From: Corynespora cassiicola
Lineage: Eukaryota > Ascomycota > Dothideomycetes > Pleosporales > Corynesporascaceae
Direction: 5' to 3'
Length of the DNA: 64,000 nt
NCBI GenBank assembly: GCA_022059125.1
Contig: JAEUWY010000002.1
Span: forward strand, 4,030,001-4,094,000
The position numbers and the translations under genes are program-made. The notes below the pieces were generated by a model. It was given only the letters and a program-made list of their open reading frames with translations. It searched no databases and was not told where the DNA came from. Positions 21,233-30,957 of the stretch are shown piece by piece; the stretch's first letter is position 1; each line of letters opens with the position of its first letter.

Positions 21233-22390
21233 TCACCCCGACGGTCTTCTCAGTTGGAGGATACTGGAGAGCTTGACATTGCCCTTGCCTCCCCATCCTG
21301 CAGCTCCTGCCTTGACTTCGGGTCGGCAGCGAGAGTACCAACCCCAGGCGCGCTTGTCCAAGTCTTCCTTGCTTAGTGTAGACGCCCATGACTGATAGAG
21401 CAGATCCAGAGCACCCAGCAACAGTCCAACGTTGCGCTCCTTTTCTGCAACGAATGCCGCGTTGCTCTTCTTCTTTTTATTCCCATCTTCTTTCTTGGGC
21501 GCATCAACAGACTTTAGCAAATATGCTCGTGCAGACTGTGCTGTGTAAATTGGAAGCTGACTCGTCGACGTGTGTCGAGATCCAGGCAGGCCGGGCGTAG
21601 GCGCAAGATTAGATTTCCTCAGTTCGTCAAGATCGAGTGCCCACAGCGCAGGCTGGTCATTTGGATCGGGCTGCGAGTTCATGGTGGACTGAGTGAGGCC
21701 CTCTTCCTCTTTGACCTCCCACGTGTAGCCCCATCTCTTCATGACGCGGATGGAGCGGTTCATGACCGTGACGAGCGGCTGCCCCTCGCCCCAGCCCTCC
21801 TCTTCTGCAGTTTTGCCCCTCTCTAGGCCAATGTGAGTGGCTTTGGTCTTTGCATTCGTACTGACGACTGCTTGGGCCAGGCTTAGTCTGCTTGAGACGG
21901 GCTGCTCAGGCATGGTGTACTTGAGAAGTGCTACAGTAAATGCCAGAAAGAGTGGCGCTCTATTCGTAAAGACGACCGCGTCCTTGAGCTTCTCTTCATC
22001 CAGCTCCGCCACGGGTAGAGCCAACGATGCTTCGAGCTGCGCGGGGCTCAGTGGCTGTCCGTACGACGGCTTGGCCTTCTTAGCAGGTGTAGGCTCTGGT
22101 ATCGAATCGGTCGACATGCGCTTCTTCGACACCCGTTTCGCGGCGTTGAGAATCTGTCTCGCGACTTTGTCGTCTTCAAAGATGGCCTTGAGACGCTCAA
22201 TGTCGGATTTGGCAATGTCTGCTGGTCTGCCTCGCGTCACGGCTAGCCCTGACACGAAAGTGACTCGTACTCACGAGATTAGGTTGGCCTTCTGGAGATC
22301 CTTGGTTTTGGCCATTGCCTGCGCCAGAGGCACCTTGGCATCCTGCGATAGAAAACGTAGCAGCGACTGTATGCCCTGAGCAGAGGCCAT
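21233..22390 (-). CDS. Conserved fungal protein, possibly diverged IMPACT/UPF0029-like
   Basis: Two exons, 22275-22390 and 21233-22226; the 48-nt intron has a GTGAGT donor, a CTAGCC/GTGAC region and a GGCAG acceptor. The product is 369 residues. The N-terminus reads MASAQGIQSLLRFLSQDAK, then an HhH-like stretch SDIERLKAIFEDDKVARQIL, followed by a basic KRVSKKR. The middle block (VVFTNRAPLFLAFTVALLKY, ATHIGLERG, EEEGWGEGQPLVTVMNRS, IRVMKRWGYTW) faintly resembles the order of motifs in IMPACT/UPF0029 domains, which in Yih1/IMPACT regulate Gcn1-Gcn2. This is my inference from pattern only. The C-terminus has VGLLLGALDLLYQSW and RAWGWYSRCRPEV. It shares a 271-base divergent promoter with the SR140-like gene. 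Confidence 0.75.
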
Positions 22391-22661
22391 GATGACTCTT
22401 GACCATGGGAGGCGGCCTGGAGTGTCCTTGAGCGGGTGGCGTGACGTCGAGAGGTCCCGCGTGGAGGGGACGCGCCAAGGAACTGGACCACTAGCGCGGC
22501 GCGGATCGCGCTAGCGAGCTCAGGTTCGGCTTAACTTTTACCTGCAACAACTCCACCACCCCGCAAACACTCCGCCTTCACCACGACGCGCTCGAGACAA
22601 CACCCCAAAAAGTGACATTTGCTCTGCGCACACCCCAAAAATCCATTACTCTGCCGCGACA
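22391..22661. promoter_or_regulatory. Short divergent promoter
   Basis: 271 bases between the starts of the IMPACT-like gene (minus) and the SR140-like gene (plus). It must hold both promoters. CA/CCA-rich leader sequence precedes the plus-strand start. No TATA consensus seen. Confidence 0.55.
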
Positions 22662-24764
22662 ATGTCTTCCGGATTCTCGGGGTTCTCCCTGAAAGCCGGC
22701 AAGGCCAAGGTCGGCGACAATTCCAAGGTTCAAGAAAAGTCAGAAAAGAAGAAGCTCGGGGCTGGCTTCGACGACGGCTCCGACGAGGATTCGAGCATTC
22801 TTGGAGGTCAAGCGCCTGATTCCGCGTCTGCCGGTCACGAACATGTCCCCACCGGCGCGAGACGACACTTCACTGGACGCAACCAAAAGTCCATGAAGTC
22901 CGGCCCAGGCACCCTTCAGTCGAGTCCGCCTAGCCGCTTTTCCTGGTCTAACAATGGCAACAGTTCTGCCATCAGCTCTGCCCAGCCGCAGTTTGGAAGC
23001 TCTTTCACCGCTCCCCCGCCCATGGCTCGCCCTGAGGAACAGGGCGAGCTGTACAACCAGCTTGTCGCAAAGGCTTCCTGCCTTCCTCTTGCGTACGAGT
23101 GGGACAAGGAGCGCGTCGCCAGCCTCTTTACCGAGTTTCCAGCTCTCAAGGTCCTCAAGGTCGAGCGTCTCCCGCCCGCAGGCCCCGGTGACGACCAGCG
23201 TCCGTCCGCCTCCGTCAAGATTACCTTCGAGAAGACGCCCACGAGCAGCCAAGAATTCAACAACGCCCTACTCAAACTTAACGATAAAAAGTACCTCGGC
23301 CTCGGCTTTTATCTACACATTGATCGATACTATGGTCCGGGTGGTTTGAGCTCGGAGCGCCGCGTTCTCCCTTTTGGTGCCATCACAAAGCCCAAAGAGA
23401 CCAAGGGTATCGCTCCGACTTCTGAGCTTGGCGGAACATCGTTGGATAGGAGCATTCATGAGCCGGAAACAGAGAAGGTTGTCGTCGTGCAGCGACCTCC
23501 CGACCTGGAGACGACGGCGCTCATCCACCGCACGGCAGAGCGTGTGGCTAGGAACGGTATGGAGTTTGAGGCAGCTCTCATGGAGGTGCCCCGTGTGCGC
23601 GAGGAAGAGCGCTTTGCCTGGCTGTACGACCAGACTCACCCCCTTAACATTTACTACAGGTGGAACCTTGCGCGACTCATTGCTCCCGACGCACCCGGAG
23701 AGCTTTTCGAAGACTACGGCCGATGGATCCCCCCGCCACCTCTCCAAGACGAGTTCGCATACGACGAGGCTACTCTTGAGGATATCAAGTATACAGAGGA
23801 AGAAAACGATAAAAACGACCAGCCGGCCGTCGTCGTCGATTATCCTGGACGTCCGACTCACAATTACGGCATGATGGCTCCCAGGGATAGGGCCTATTTG
23901 AACTACTGCCTCCGGACCCTTCCGAGGGGCCCTGTACTTGCAAAAGATGTTGCCGACATCTCCCTCTTTGCCGCTGAGAACTGTACGAAAGGCATGGACG
24001 AGATAGTCTCCAAGATCATCGACAACATCTTCGAGCCTCTCCGCCCCGAAGACTCACCCCCGCCCAATCGCAAGGAACTCCAGCAGCTCATTCTCAACAC
24101 CCTGGCCGTCATTCACGACCTTACCGTCTCAACTATGCAGAGCGAGGGTCAGGCGTGGAAGTACCGGAGTCTCGTCGGCGATGAGCTCATCAAGCGCGGA
24201 GTCTTCAGGTGGCTCGAATTGCTTCCTGAGCGCCTCGAAATGGGCTTGTTCCTCAAGACTCACTTTCGCAAGCAGGTCAACGAGTTCCTTGATGCCTGGA
24301 AGGAAATGAGGCTCTTCGATGAGTCCATTCTTAACACGTTCGACGAGCAATTCAATGCGAAGGAGTCGCTCGAGGAGCGCGAGAAGAAGAATGACCAGTT
24401 GATGCGACGTCGGCAGGAGATGCGTGCCCGCCAGGCTAAACAGGCTGAGGCGGGAGAGGCTGAGGGCAACAATGATGGAGAGGCAGCAGACGGTATGGAC
24501 ATGGACATGGACGTCGACTATGACGGCGAGTCGGATCCCGAAGGCGCAGAGGACGCAGAGGATGCCATTGACGGTGAGCAGGCTAACCCGTCCAAACAGC
24601 TCGAGGACGACGTCAAGGACGACGCTCCTCCGGTCCCTCAGCAGCAGGTCCCACAACAGACACCAGTCAAGGTGGTCGACGAGATTCCGGGCGAGTCTGA
24701 GGCTGCTCGAGCTCGTCGCATGCGTCCCAAGGCCGAGGACATGTTCGCCTCCGACGAAGAGTAG
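22662..24764 (+). CDS. U2 snRNP-associated SR140/U2SURP-like protein (RRM, SURP, CID)
   Basis: Single exon, 700 residues, start ATG in ACAATG context. SR140/U2SURP associates with the U2 snRNP and the spliceosome and carries a CID domain of the kind that reads the RNA polymerase II tail. An RRM-like region lies around residues 138-225 (LFTEFPALKVLKVERLPP, SASVKITFEKTPTS). A SURP module begins near 286 (ALIHRTAERVARNGMEFEAALM) with the aromatic FAWLYDQTHPLNIYYRWNL. A CID-type helical repeat runs from about 408 (RAYLNYCLRTLPRGPVLAKD) to about 560. The C-terminus is a charged helix followed by an acidic MDMDMDVDYDGESDPEGAED stretch and ends MFASDEE. Other RRM/SURP/CID splicing factors remain possible. 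Confidence 0.85.
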   Translation: MSSGFSGFSLKAGKAKVGDNSKVQEKSEKKKLGAGFDDGSDEDSSILGGQAPDSASAGHEHVPTGARRHFTGRNQKSMKSGPGTLQSSPPSRFSWSNNGNSSAISSAQPQFGSSFTAPPPMARPEEQGELYNQLVAKASCLPLAYEWDKERVASLFTEFPALKVLKVERLPPAGPGDDQRPSASVKITFEKTPTSSQEFNNALLKLNDKKYLGLGFYLHIDRYYGPGGLSSERRVLPFGAITKPKETKGIAPTSELGGTSLDRSIHEPETEKVVVVQRPPDLETTALIHRTAERVARNGMEFEAALMEVPRVREEERFAWLYDQTHPLNIYYRWNLARLIAPDAPGELFEDYGRWIPPPPLQDEFAYDEATLEDIKYTEEENDKNDQPAVVVDYPGRPTHNYGMMAPRDRAYLNYCLRTLPRGPVLAKDVADISLFAAENCTKGMDEIVSKIIDNIFEPLRPEDSPPPNRKELQQLILNTLAVIHDLTVSTMQSEGQAWKYRSLVGDELIKRGVFRWLELLPERLEMGLFLKTHFRKQVNEFLDAWKEMRLFDESILNTFDEQFNAKESLEEREKKNDQLMRRRQEMRARQAKQAEAGEAEGNNDGEAADGMDMDMDVDYDGESDPEGAEDAEDAIDGEQANPSKQLEDDVKDDAPPVPQQQVPQQTPVKVVDEIPGESEAARARRMRPKAEDMFASDEE

Positions 24765-25587
24765 TGCCTCCCGTCTCTGGCACCCCACGACTGAGGAGAC
24801 GCTCCGTCCTCTGTCGAATACTCACCAAGGAGTGTACTAGATGGCGACTGTCTCATCGTGGACACGTCGCCGCATGGCGAGCAGCGATGTAGCATCCCGG
24901 CCCTTGTAGCAGGGCCTTGAAGCTCATCCTTGTGCTCTGCCCCACGGTTTGATTTCGGCGTTAGGGACTGGTGATACCCCCTCTGTTCCTCTAGTCTAAA
25001 TAAAAGCAATTGCTACCTGCACCCGTGATCCCGCATCCGCGTGACCAAGGTTTCAAGAGTGAAATGGGCGGGCGCCCCGTGGATAGCAGACGGCTCCGTA
25101 CCTTGCTTTTGTCTGCAGGCAGCATGCAGAACCGCCCGCCGCACTCACGCCGCAGAGCACTGACCCCCGCACGCTCGCTTGATCAACCTGAGCTCTCCAG
25201 CATCTGCCCGCTACTCCACCACCACACGCCTCTCCCCGGTGGCTGCCCTTGGCCTGCAACGTTGTGCGTGCTCTCAGATGCGCGAGGCTCAGTGAGGGCG
25301 TCGAGTTATCACGCGCCGAAAGCGCCCTGTCCCGTGATTGGTGTTCTGCCCGCCCCGGGAACGACATCGCTGCACCCGAGCGCTCTCCACCTCAATCGTA
25401 CACCGCATTCACTCATCTAGCAGCTTGCCCACAAACAAAAATTTTGCACACCCCATTCGCACACACCCTCCCTCCGCCACCGCCCTGGCAACCGAGAGAG
25501 CCTCAATCTGAAGCGCGCCGAGGCCGTCCCGCCTCCGCACACACCTCCGCATTCTCCACCATCGAGCAACACCCCTCTTAGCCCGCC
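24765..25587. promoter_or_regulatory. Intergenic, SR140-like to DUF7918 gene
   Basis: 823 bases. The downstream part is rich in CCACC/CACAC and CT stretches just before the next start codon, consistent with a promoter and 5' leader. No coding feature or repeat was recognised. Confidence 0.5.
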
Positions 25588-27414
25588 ATGCCGTGCTTCC
25601 AAGGGCTCGCCGTGAGCATCCACACGCCCTCTGGGCCGCTCCCAGAGTACTCGATCCAGAAGCAATCGCGGCAGTCTCGCATCACGTCGTACATACCCGT
25701 ACCTCCTGCAAAGATTCCTGCCGGCTCGACCAAGCCTGAGCAGTCGACGTTTGCGATATCCATCACGCTCCTCACCCCCGGACTCCACGTCCCCTACTCG
25801 ACCCCCAAGCCGACCCCCGAGGACCCTCACCCGCGGCCCAAGACGGTCGGCGGCCAGCCGGGCTCCTTTGGCGCCAGCAGCAGCAAGAATGGCACCGTTG
25901 CTCCCTACCAGCCACTGACCACCTCGCCGAACGAGACCATTGCCGCATACATATACTTTGACGGTCGAGTAAAGGAGGAGGTCGCTACACTGCTTCGGCG
26001 TGGCGAGGAGACGTGGGTCAACTCGCGATGGGTCAGCATTCCCGAGTCGGAGGGCGGTGGCCTGGCCGAGCGCGAGTTCCTCTTCCGTGAGGTGGGACTG
26101 GAGCGCTGGCTCAACGGTCTAGACCTTGAGGGCAAGGACGTGGCTGCACGTATCGAGCGGCGGAAGCAGCGCCTCGAGAAGAAGCGTCGGAAGAGGCGCG
26201 AGGCGCGAGGCAGCGATGATGATGACGACGACGACGACGAGGCCGACACCAAAACCAAGCGCAACGGCATCCTGCGATACGGCGAGAACAAGGACGACCC
26301 CGTTGAGGCGCTGTCAGGCAATGACGACTTCTTCACGTCCGACTCTGACTCGGAGGATGAGCCTCCCATGCCTGAGGCAGCTGGCCAGATCAAGGTCGCC
26401 CTTTTCCGTGTGCTGGCCTCGGGAGAGATCAAGCGCGGCGAGTACTCTCCTCAATTCGACGCACACGACGACGACGAGACCCAGCAGAATGGGGGTGGCG
26501 ATGGTGATGATGTAGACCACACCACCAGCTTTGCAAAGCCCAAGTCGCTCGACCCCAAGTCAATCAGCACCCAGACGGTGACTGGTATTGACCCCCCGGA
26601 CAAGCCTTATGCCGTCTTCACCTTCTTGTACCGGGGAGAGCGCAAGTGCCCACGGCCCATATGCAATCCATTGATAAGCTAACTCAGACTAGGCCAATTG
26701 CGCAAGATGGGAATCCTACCCTCCGAGAAGACGCAGACGTCGCCTGTCGCCCTTCGACGGAAATCGGGAGGTCTCGACCTGAGCAACCTCAAGCCGCTCA
26801 ATGCCCCGAACAACACCAAGAACTTCAAGGGCTACCGCGAGAAATCCCCCAAGAAGAAGAACGCAGACGCCATGGACAGCGACGCAGACGACGAGGATGA
26901 GGTCAAAGTGGAAGATGTCGACGATGAAAAGGAGGATATCAGCAAGGGAATGCTCAGCCCAGAGGATGCACAGCGGCAGGGAGAGATTGCAGAGGGCGTG
27001 AGGAAAATCAAGGTTTGTGGTCTCGTCGCGGTTCGGGTCGAACCAAATTATCTGACATGTCTGCAGTTGAAACGCCAGCACTCTGCCGAGCCCCTTCAAC
27101 AAAACGCTTCGTCTGGCCGTGATGCGTCTGGATCTCCGGCCTCTGGCACTCCAGCATCTTCGTCTGCCGTCACCGCCGCCGAGTCGTCCACGGGTGCAGC
27201 CAAGTCGTCCATTCTCGATCTCGGAACAGAGGGCACTGTCGGATCACCGTTCAAGAAGCAGCGAGCTTCGCTCCCCGGTTTCGACGACAGCGTGCGCCGC
27301 AGCCTCAACGCATCGCTCGCCGGTACTCCCCCCCAGAAAGAGAGGGGAAACTCGGAGGGCACCATCCCCGCCACGAACCTCGAGACCAAGATGGAGGAAG
27401 ACGATGAGCTGTGA
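25588..27414 (+). CDS. DUF7918 domain protein
   Basis: Three exons: 25588-26645, 26688-27012 and 27067-27414; 576 residues. Function unknown. The N-terminal half matches the DUF7918 pattern of moulds: MPCFQGLAVSIHTPSGPLPE, the SRITSYIPVP block, then YIYFDGRVKEEVATLLRRGE and TWVNSRWV. A basic stretch (ERRKQRLEKKRRKRREARG) next to an acidic D-run looks like a nuclear localisation region. The C-terminal part is disordered, with KNADAMDSDADDEDEVKVED and Ser/Ala-rich sequence. The acceptor at 26687 restores RGERKLGQLRKMGIL. Intron 2 (54 nt) is in frame and stop-free, so retention would insert 18 residues. Confidence 0.8.
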
Positions 27415-29087
27415 CTCCTCTGGGACATTCGCATGCAGGGAGCCCTTGGATGACGACGAAGATGTCGAATGGTCCCTTGTCAAGAAAGATCAGGAGGGTT
27501 CGATTTTTTGCTTTTCTTTTCCTTTTCTTTTCTTCTCATGAGTTGCAGAACGGCAGAGAAGACCTTGTGCTAAAGCGAAAGTTCAAGCAAGCAAAGTAAA
27601 GCATTTTCAAAGTGCGTCACCACGGAAGGATTACCTTAGAAAGGGATTTCGGGTTTTGGAGTAGGAGTCGCGGCGAGTTAATATCACAACTCTACACCAC
27701 CACCTTTGTGTTTTCTGGAGTCTGCCGATTTTCCTTCTCATCCGACTACAAGGGGGTTTGGGGAATGTTAAAATGGGGTGTGGGGTTTCGAAGGTGGAGA
27801 GATGACCTGATACCTGCCTGGCCTGTTCGACCAAACAAATGAGTTGACGGAGAGTTTGCGAGCTGTTTTTGATCGAGGGCCTGCATGGTGAGGGCATTGG
27901 ACCTACCGACCGAGCATATCTGCATCAATGGCACCTCGCGATCCGGTTCAGCACCCTACCCTCGACCACAAAACTGGCTGATTATATGGCATGGGAGTCT
28001 CATTGTTTTGTTTTGTTTTTGCTTTCGGTCTGGTTTGTTCTAATTGCTTTGCTTTTTCTTTTCTCTCTCCTTTCTAGGCGCCTATTCCCCTCGGCTTTTG
28101 GGCTCCTCTCGTTTCCGGTATCCTGGAAGTGCGGATCTGAAAGTCGAGGGCGTGGGGCGCCGGGGAGATGGGGAAATATATAACTTTTGAACTTGAAGGC
28201 GCTTCCTTCTCTCTCGTCTTGGATTGGTGGGCATAGTGGGGTTTGATGAGAGGGGGAAGGGGGGGGGCTGCGTTTATAAGGAGAATCTGCGGTTTACTAT
28301 TATGACTACCACTACCACGTTTTCTTTTCTTTTGTCGAGGGGGTGGGGTGGGGTGAGCGGGCAGGGCAGGACAGGCATGGGTTGGATGGATGAACTGGGT
28401 TGGGGATTGGCTTGTGGTTGGGATAGTGCATTGGAAGTTACATAGCAGAGCTTGGCTTGGTGAACGGATTGTCCCCGTCCTTTGGATTGATGGGTGGATG
28501 GATGAATGAATGAGCAAGACGCGCGCGGTACATGGACCAGAGCAACCAGACGCACAAATGTACATTTCCGCACAAGATAGCCATTTCTCGCCGTTGCGTC
28601 CGCACCAATGGAAATCAGTAAAACAATTACACACCACAAACCCATTTTCACTACTTCTGGCCTTTGTGAGGTGCACGTCTACGCCATGTGTTCGTCACGG
28701 TTTTGCTTTTTTGGTATCGAGGTAGGGGGAGGGCAGCGGAGATTGCGGCGTTAGTGCGCGTGAGTCAGGCGCTAGGATGGATGCGAGCGATGACTCTTGT
28801 CAGGGTTCACCATCTCCACTGCGTCGGGCCCGACGGTCGGGGTGTGGGCGTGGGCGGCCGGCGGGACGGTTCGGCATGTGAGAGGGCAGGGTAGGGTGGT
28901 GGTGGTGGTGGGTCGCGGACGTATGACTCCTTCGGTATGCTAGGTACCTAGGTAGGTAGGTAGGGGACCACATGCCCGAGGCACACAATGGTAAGGTGAG
29001 CATGGGGTGCTAAGAGCTGGGCAATGCCATGACTGGCAAACTTGAGCTGGCAAAAAGTGTGGTGCAATTGGTATACATGACGACTAT
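27415..29087. other. Long convergent intergenic region
   Basis: 1.67 kb between converging genes. It holds T-rich pyrimidine tracts (around 27505-27540 and 28005-28075), a GGT run near 28890-28910, and at 28941-28965 a TAGGTACCTAGGTAGG string containing the palindrome TACCTAGGTA (28945-28954). Short open frames here are low-complexity. No coding gene, tRNA or transposon was identified. Confidence 0.45.
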
Positions 29088-30550
29088 CTAGAGCTTGAAA
29101 TCGGCCATGGCAATCTCCCAGCCCACGCTACCGTCGCCCTTCCTGCTCGCCAGCCTCTCGGCCAGCGCAACCTTACGGTCCCTGTTGCGCTCGGTGCACA
29201 GTTCGTAGATGGTGCTCAGGTTAAAGGTCAGGGCGTGGAAGGGGGCGCTCGATTCGGCGAGCTCGGCGAGCAGGCTGCGGGCGGTGGAGATGTGGCCTGT
29301 GTAGAGGCGGACGACGGCCAGGTTCTGCGCTACCATGGCGTCTGCGGGGAATTGCTCGTGGAGCGCCTCGAAAGATGTCACGGCGGCGGCGTACTCGCTG
29401 TTGGCAAGCTGGATCAGAGCCTCCAATGTGCCGTCGACGAGGGCGTCGGGGGCTTTGGAGGACGCGAGGGTCAGTGAGGCGCGCGCGGCGCGAATGTCAC
29501 CCACGCGGAGCCAGACCAGAGCTTCCATAATGAGCACCTCGCGGTCTTCCTGCGACTCTGTCCCGTTCTCAGGCGACGAGAGTGTAGCAAGATGGCGGCC
29601 GGCGCCCTCGAGGTCGCCCATCTCCACCAGCACATTGGCGACGCGTATCCCGCAGTCTCGCAGGCGGTTCCTCCAGAGTTTCTTGTCCTCCTCAGACTCG
29701 ACCTTGAGAATGTTCTCTCTGCATTCTCGCGCCAGCTCGTAGTACCCCATGACGCCCTTCCGCCACTCCCCATAGCCCAGCGCAGCAAGCCTGACAATCA
29801 GCACTCGAAGATCCCATGGCACGAGGTGGGCGTTGGTCAATGGATGCCGGTAGAAGGCGCTGTTCAGATCGCCCAAGACCTTGGACTCCTGGGCGGCGAG
29901 GGCATGCTCCGAGATCAGGCACAGGCAGGCCAGGCGGATGTGGAGCAAGTGGAACAGCGTCTCAAAGTCGGAGGGGGCGGCGGCCTGGACAATGTTGCGA
30001 GCTGCAGCAATGGCCGCGAGGCGGTAATGGCCTGATGCCAGCAGCGAATCGACGGGCGACGACACGGGCGGGACGCTCGATGCGTTTAAAAAGGGTGGAG
30101 CAACGTTTGACGCGGGCAGGACGTGGTATGCGGCGGCGTCCTGCAGAAAGGAAAAGTCCTTGGATGGCATGTCGATGCCGCGGCCATCGTGCGGCGGCGC
30201 CAGCGGAGACGCCTCAGATCTGACGGGCGACAGTACGCGTTCCCGGTCTGCTGGCGGCGGCAGAGGGGAGGCCCTGGGCGAAGCCGCCGGGGCATGCAGG
30301 GCAGCCAGAGGACTGCATCGTGTCGTCAGCGTGCTGCGGCGGCTGAATGCATGAGGGGAGGGTCGTATTCACTCGTCTACGTTGGACGTCACCCGGACAG
30401 GCACTGCGGCGGGCAGAGGGGTCAGCGAGCGGCGGCGGCGGGCGCGAAGGCGAGGGCGGACGAGTGCGCATACTCACCCTGGCGGCGCTCCTCTCTGCTG
30501 GCGGCGCGGCCGTGTCGCGGGACGTGGTCTGGCTGGGGCAGCGAGCTCAT
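29088..30550 (-). CDS. TRAPPC12-like TPR protein (TRAPP complex)
   Basis: Three exons: 30478-30550, 30373-30403 and 29088-30312; 442 residues. TRAPPC12 is a TPR subunit of TRAPP tethering complexes in ER-Golgi and autophagic membrane traffic. The N-terminal leader is MSSLPQPDHVPRHGRAASRE. The 31-nt second exon supplies VPVRVTSNVDD and joins to PLAALHAPAAS. The body is helical-repeat: LLASGHYRLAAIAAARNIV, VPWDLRVLIVRLAALGYGEW, VLIMEALVWLRVGDIRAAR, AEYAAAVTSFEALHEQFP-like TPRs with NLAVVRLYTGHISTA, and the conserved FNLSTIYELCTERNRDRK near the end. Phases agree across both introns. It diverges from ILV2 across 407 bases. A different TPR protein is less likely given the C-terminal signature. Confidence 0.82.
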
Positions 30551-30957
30551 GGTGCCGGCGCGTCTCTCCAGGGCCAGTATACATGGCAGCGCCCAAGGCG
30601 GTCTGCAGGCCAGGCTCGAGTCGCGGCGCCGTGCGTCCGGCGCCGATGTCGGGCAGCTCACTGTGGGGAAGCGGCCAGGACGCAGCCCCCAGACGCGGCA
30701 CGGCCAATCACGGGCGGCCCTTATCGAGGCAGGGTGGCAGTTTGTCGCCGTTTGGCCTCGTCTCGCCCGATGTCAGGGCTGGCTCCGAGTGGTATGTGCT
30801 CGGCACCACCCATCTGCCTCTTCCCAGCTTGACTCACGGCAGAAACAAAAACCACCACCCCTCGCCCCCATCACCTGCCAGTCTTCCCTCCCATCCCACG
30901 CCCTCCACTCCCACGCGACCTATTTGACGTTCGCGGAGGCGCCACACCCGACCCAAG
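30551..30957. promoter_or_regulatory. Divergent promoter TRAPPC12-like / ILV2 with Gcn4/Cpc1 site
   Basis: 407 bases. A perfect general amino acid control element, TGACTCA, lies at 30830-30836, 122 bases before the ILV2 start. Gcn4 (yeast) and CPC1/CpcA (moulds) bind this core and activate amino acid biosynthetic genes, including branched-chain genes. The site was read directly; its use here is inferred from position and target class. Confidence 0.6.
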
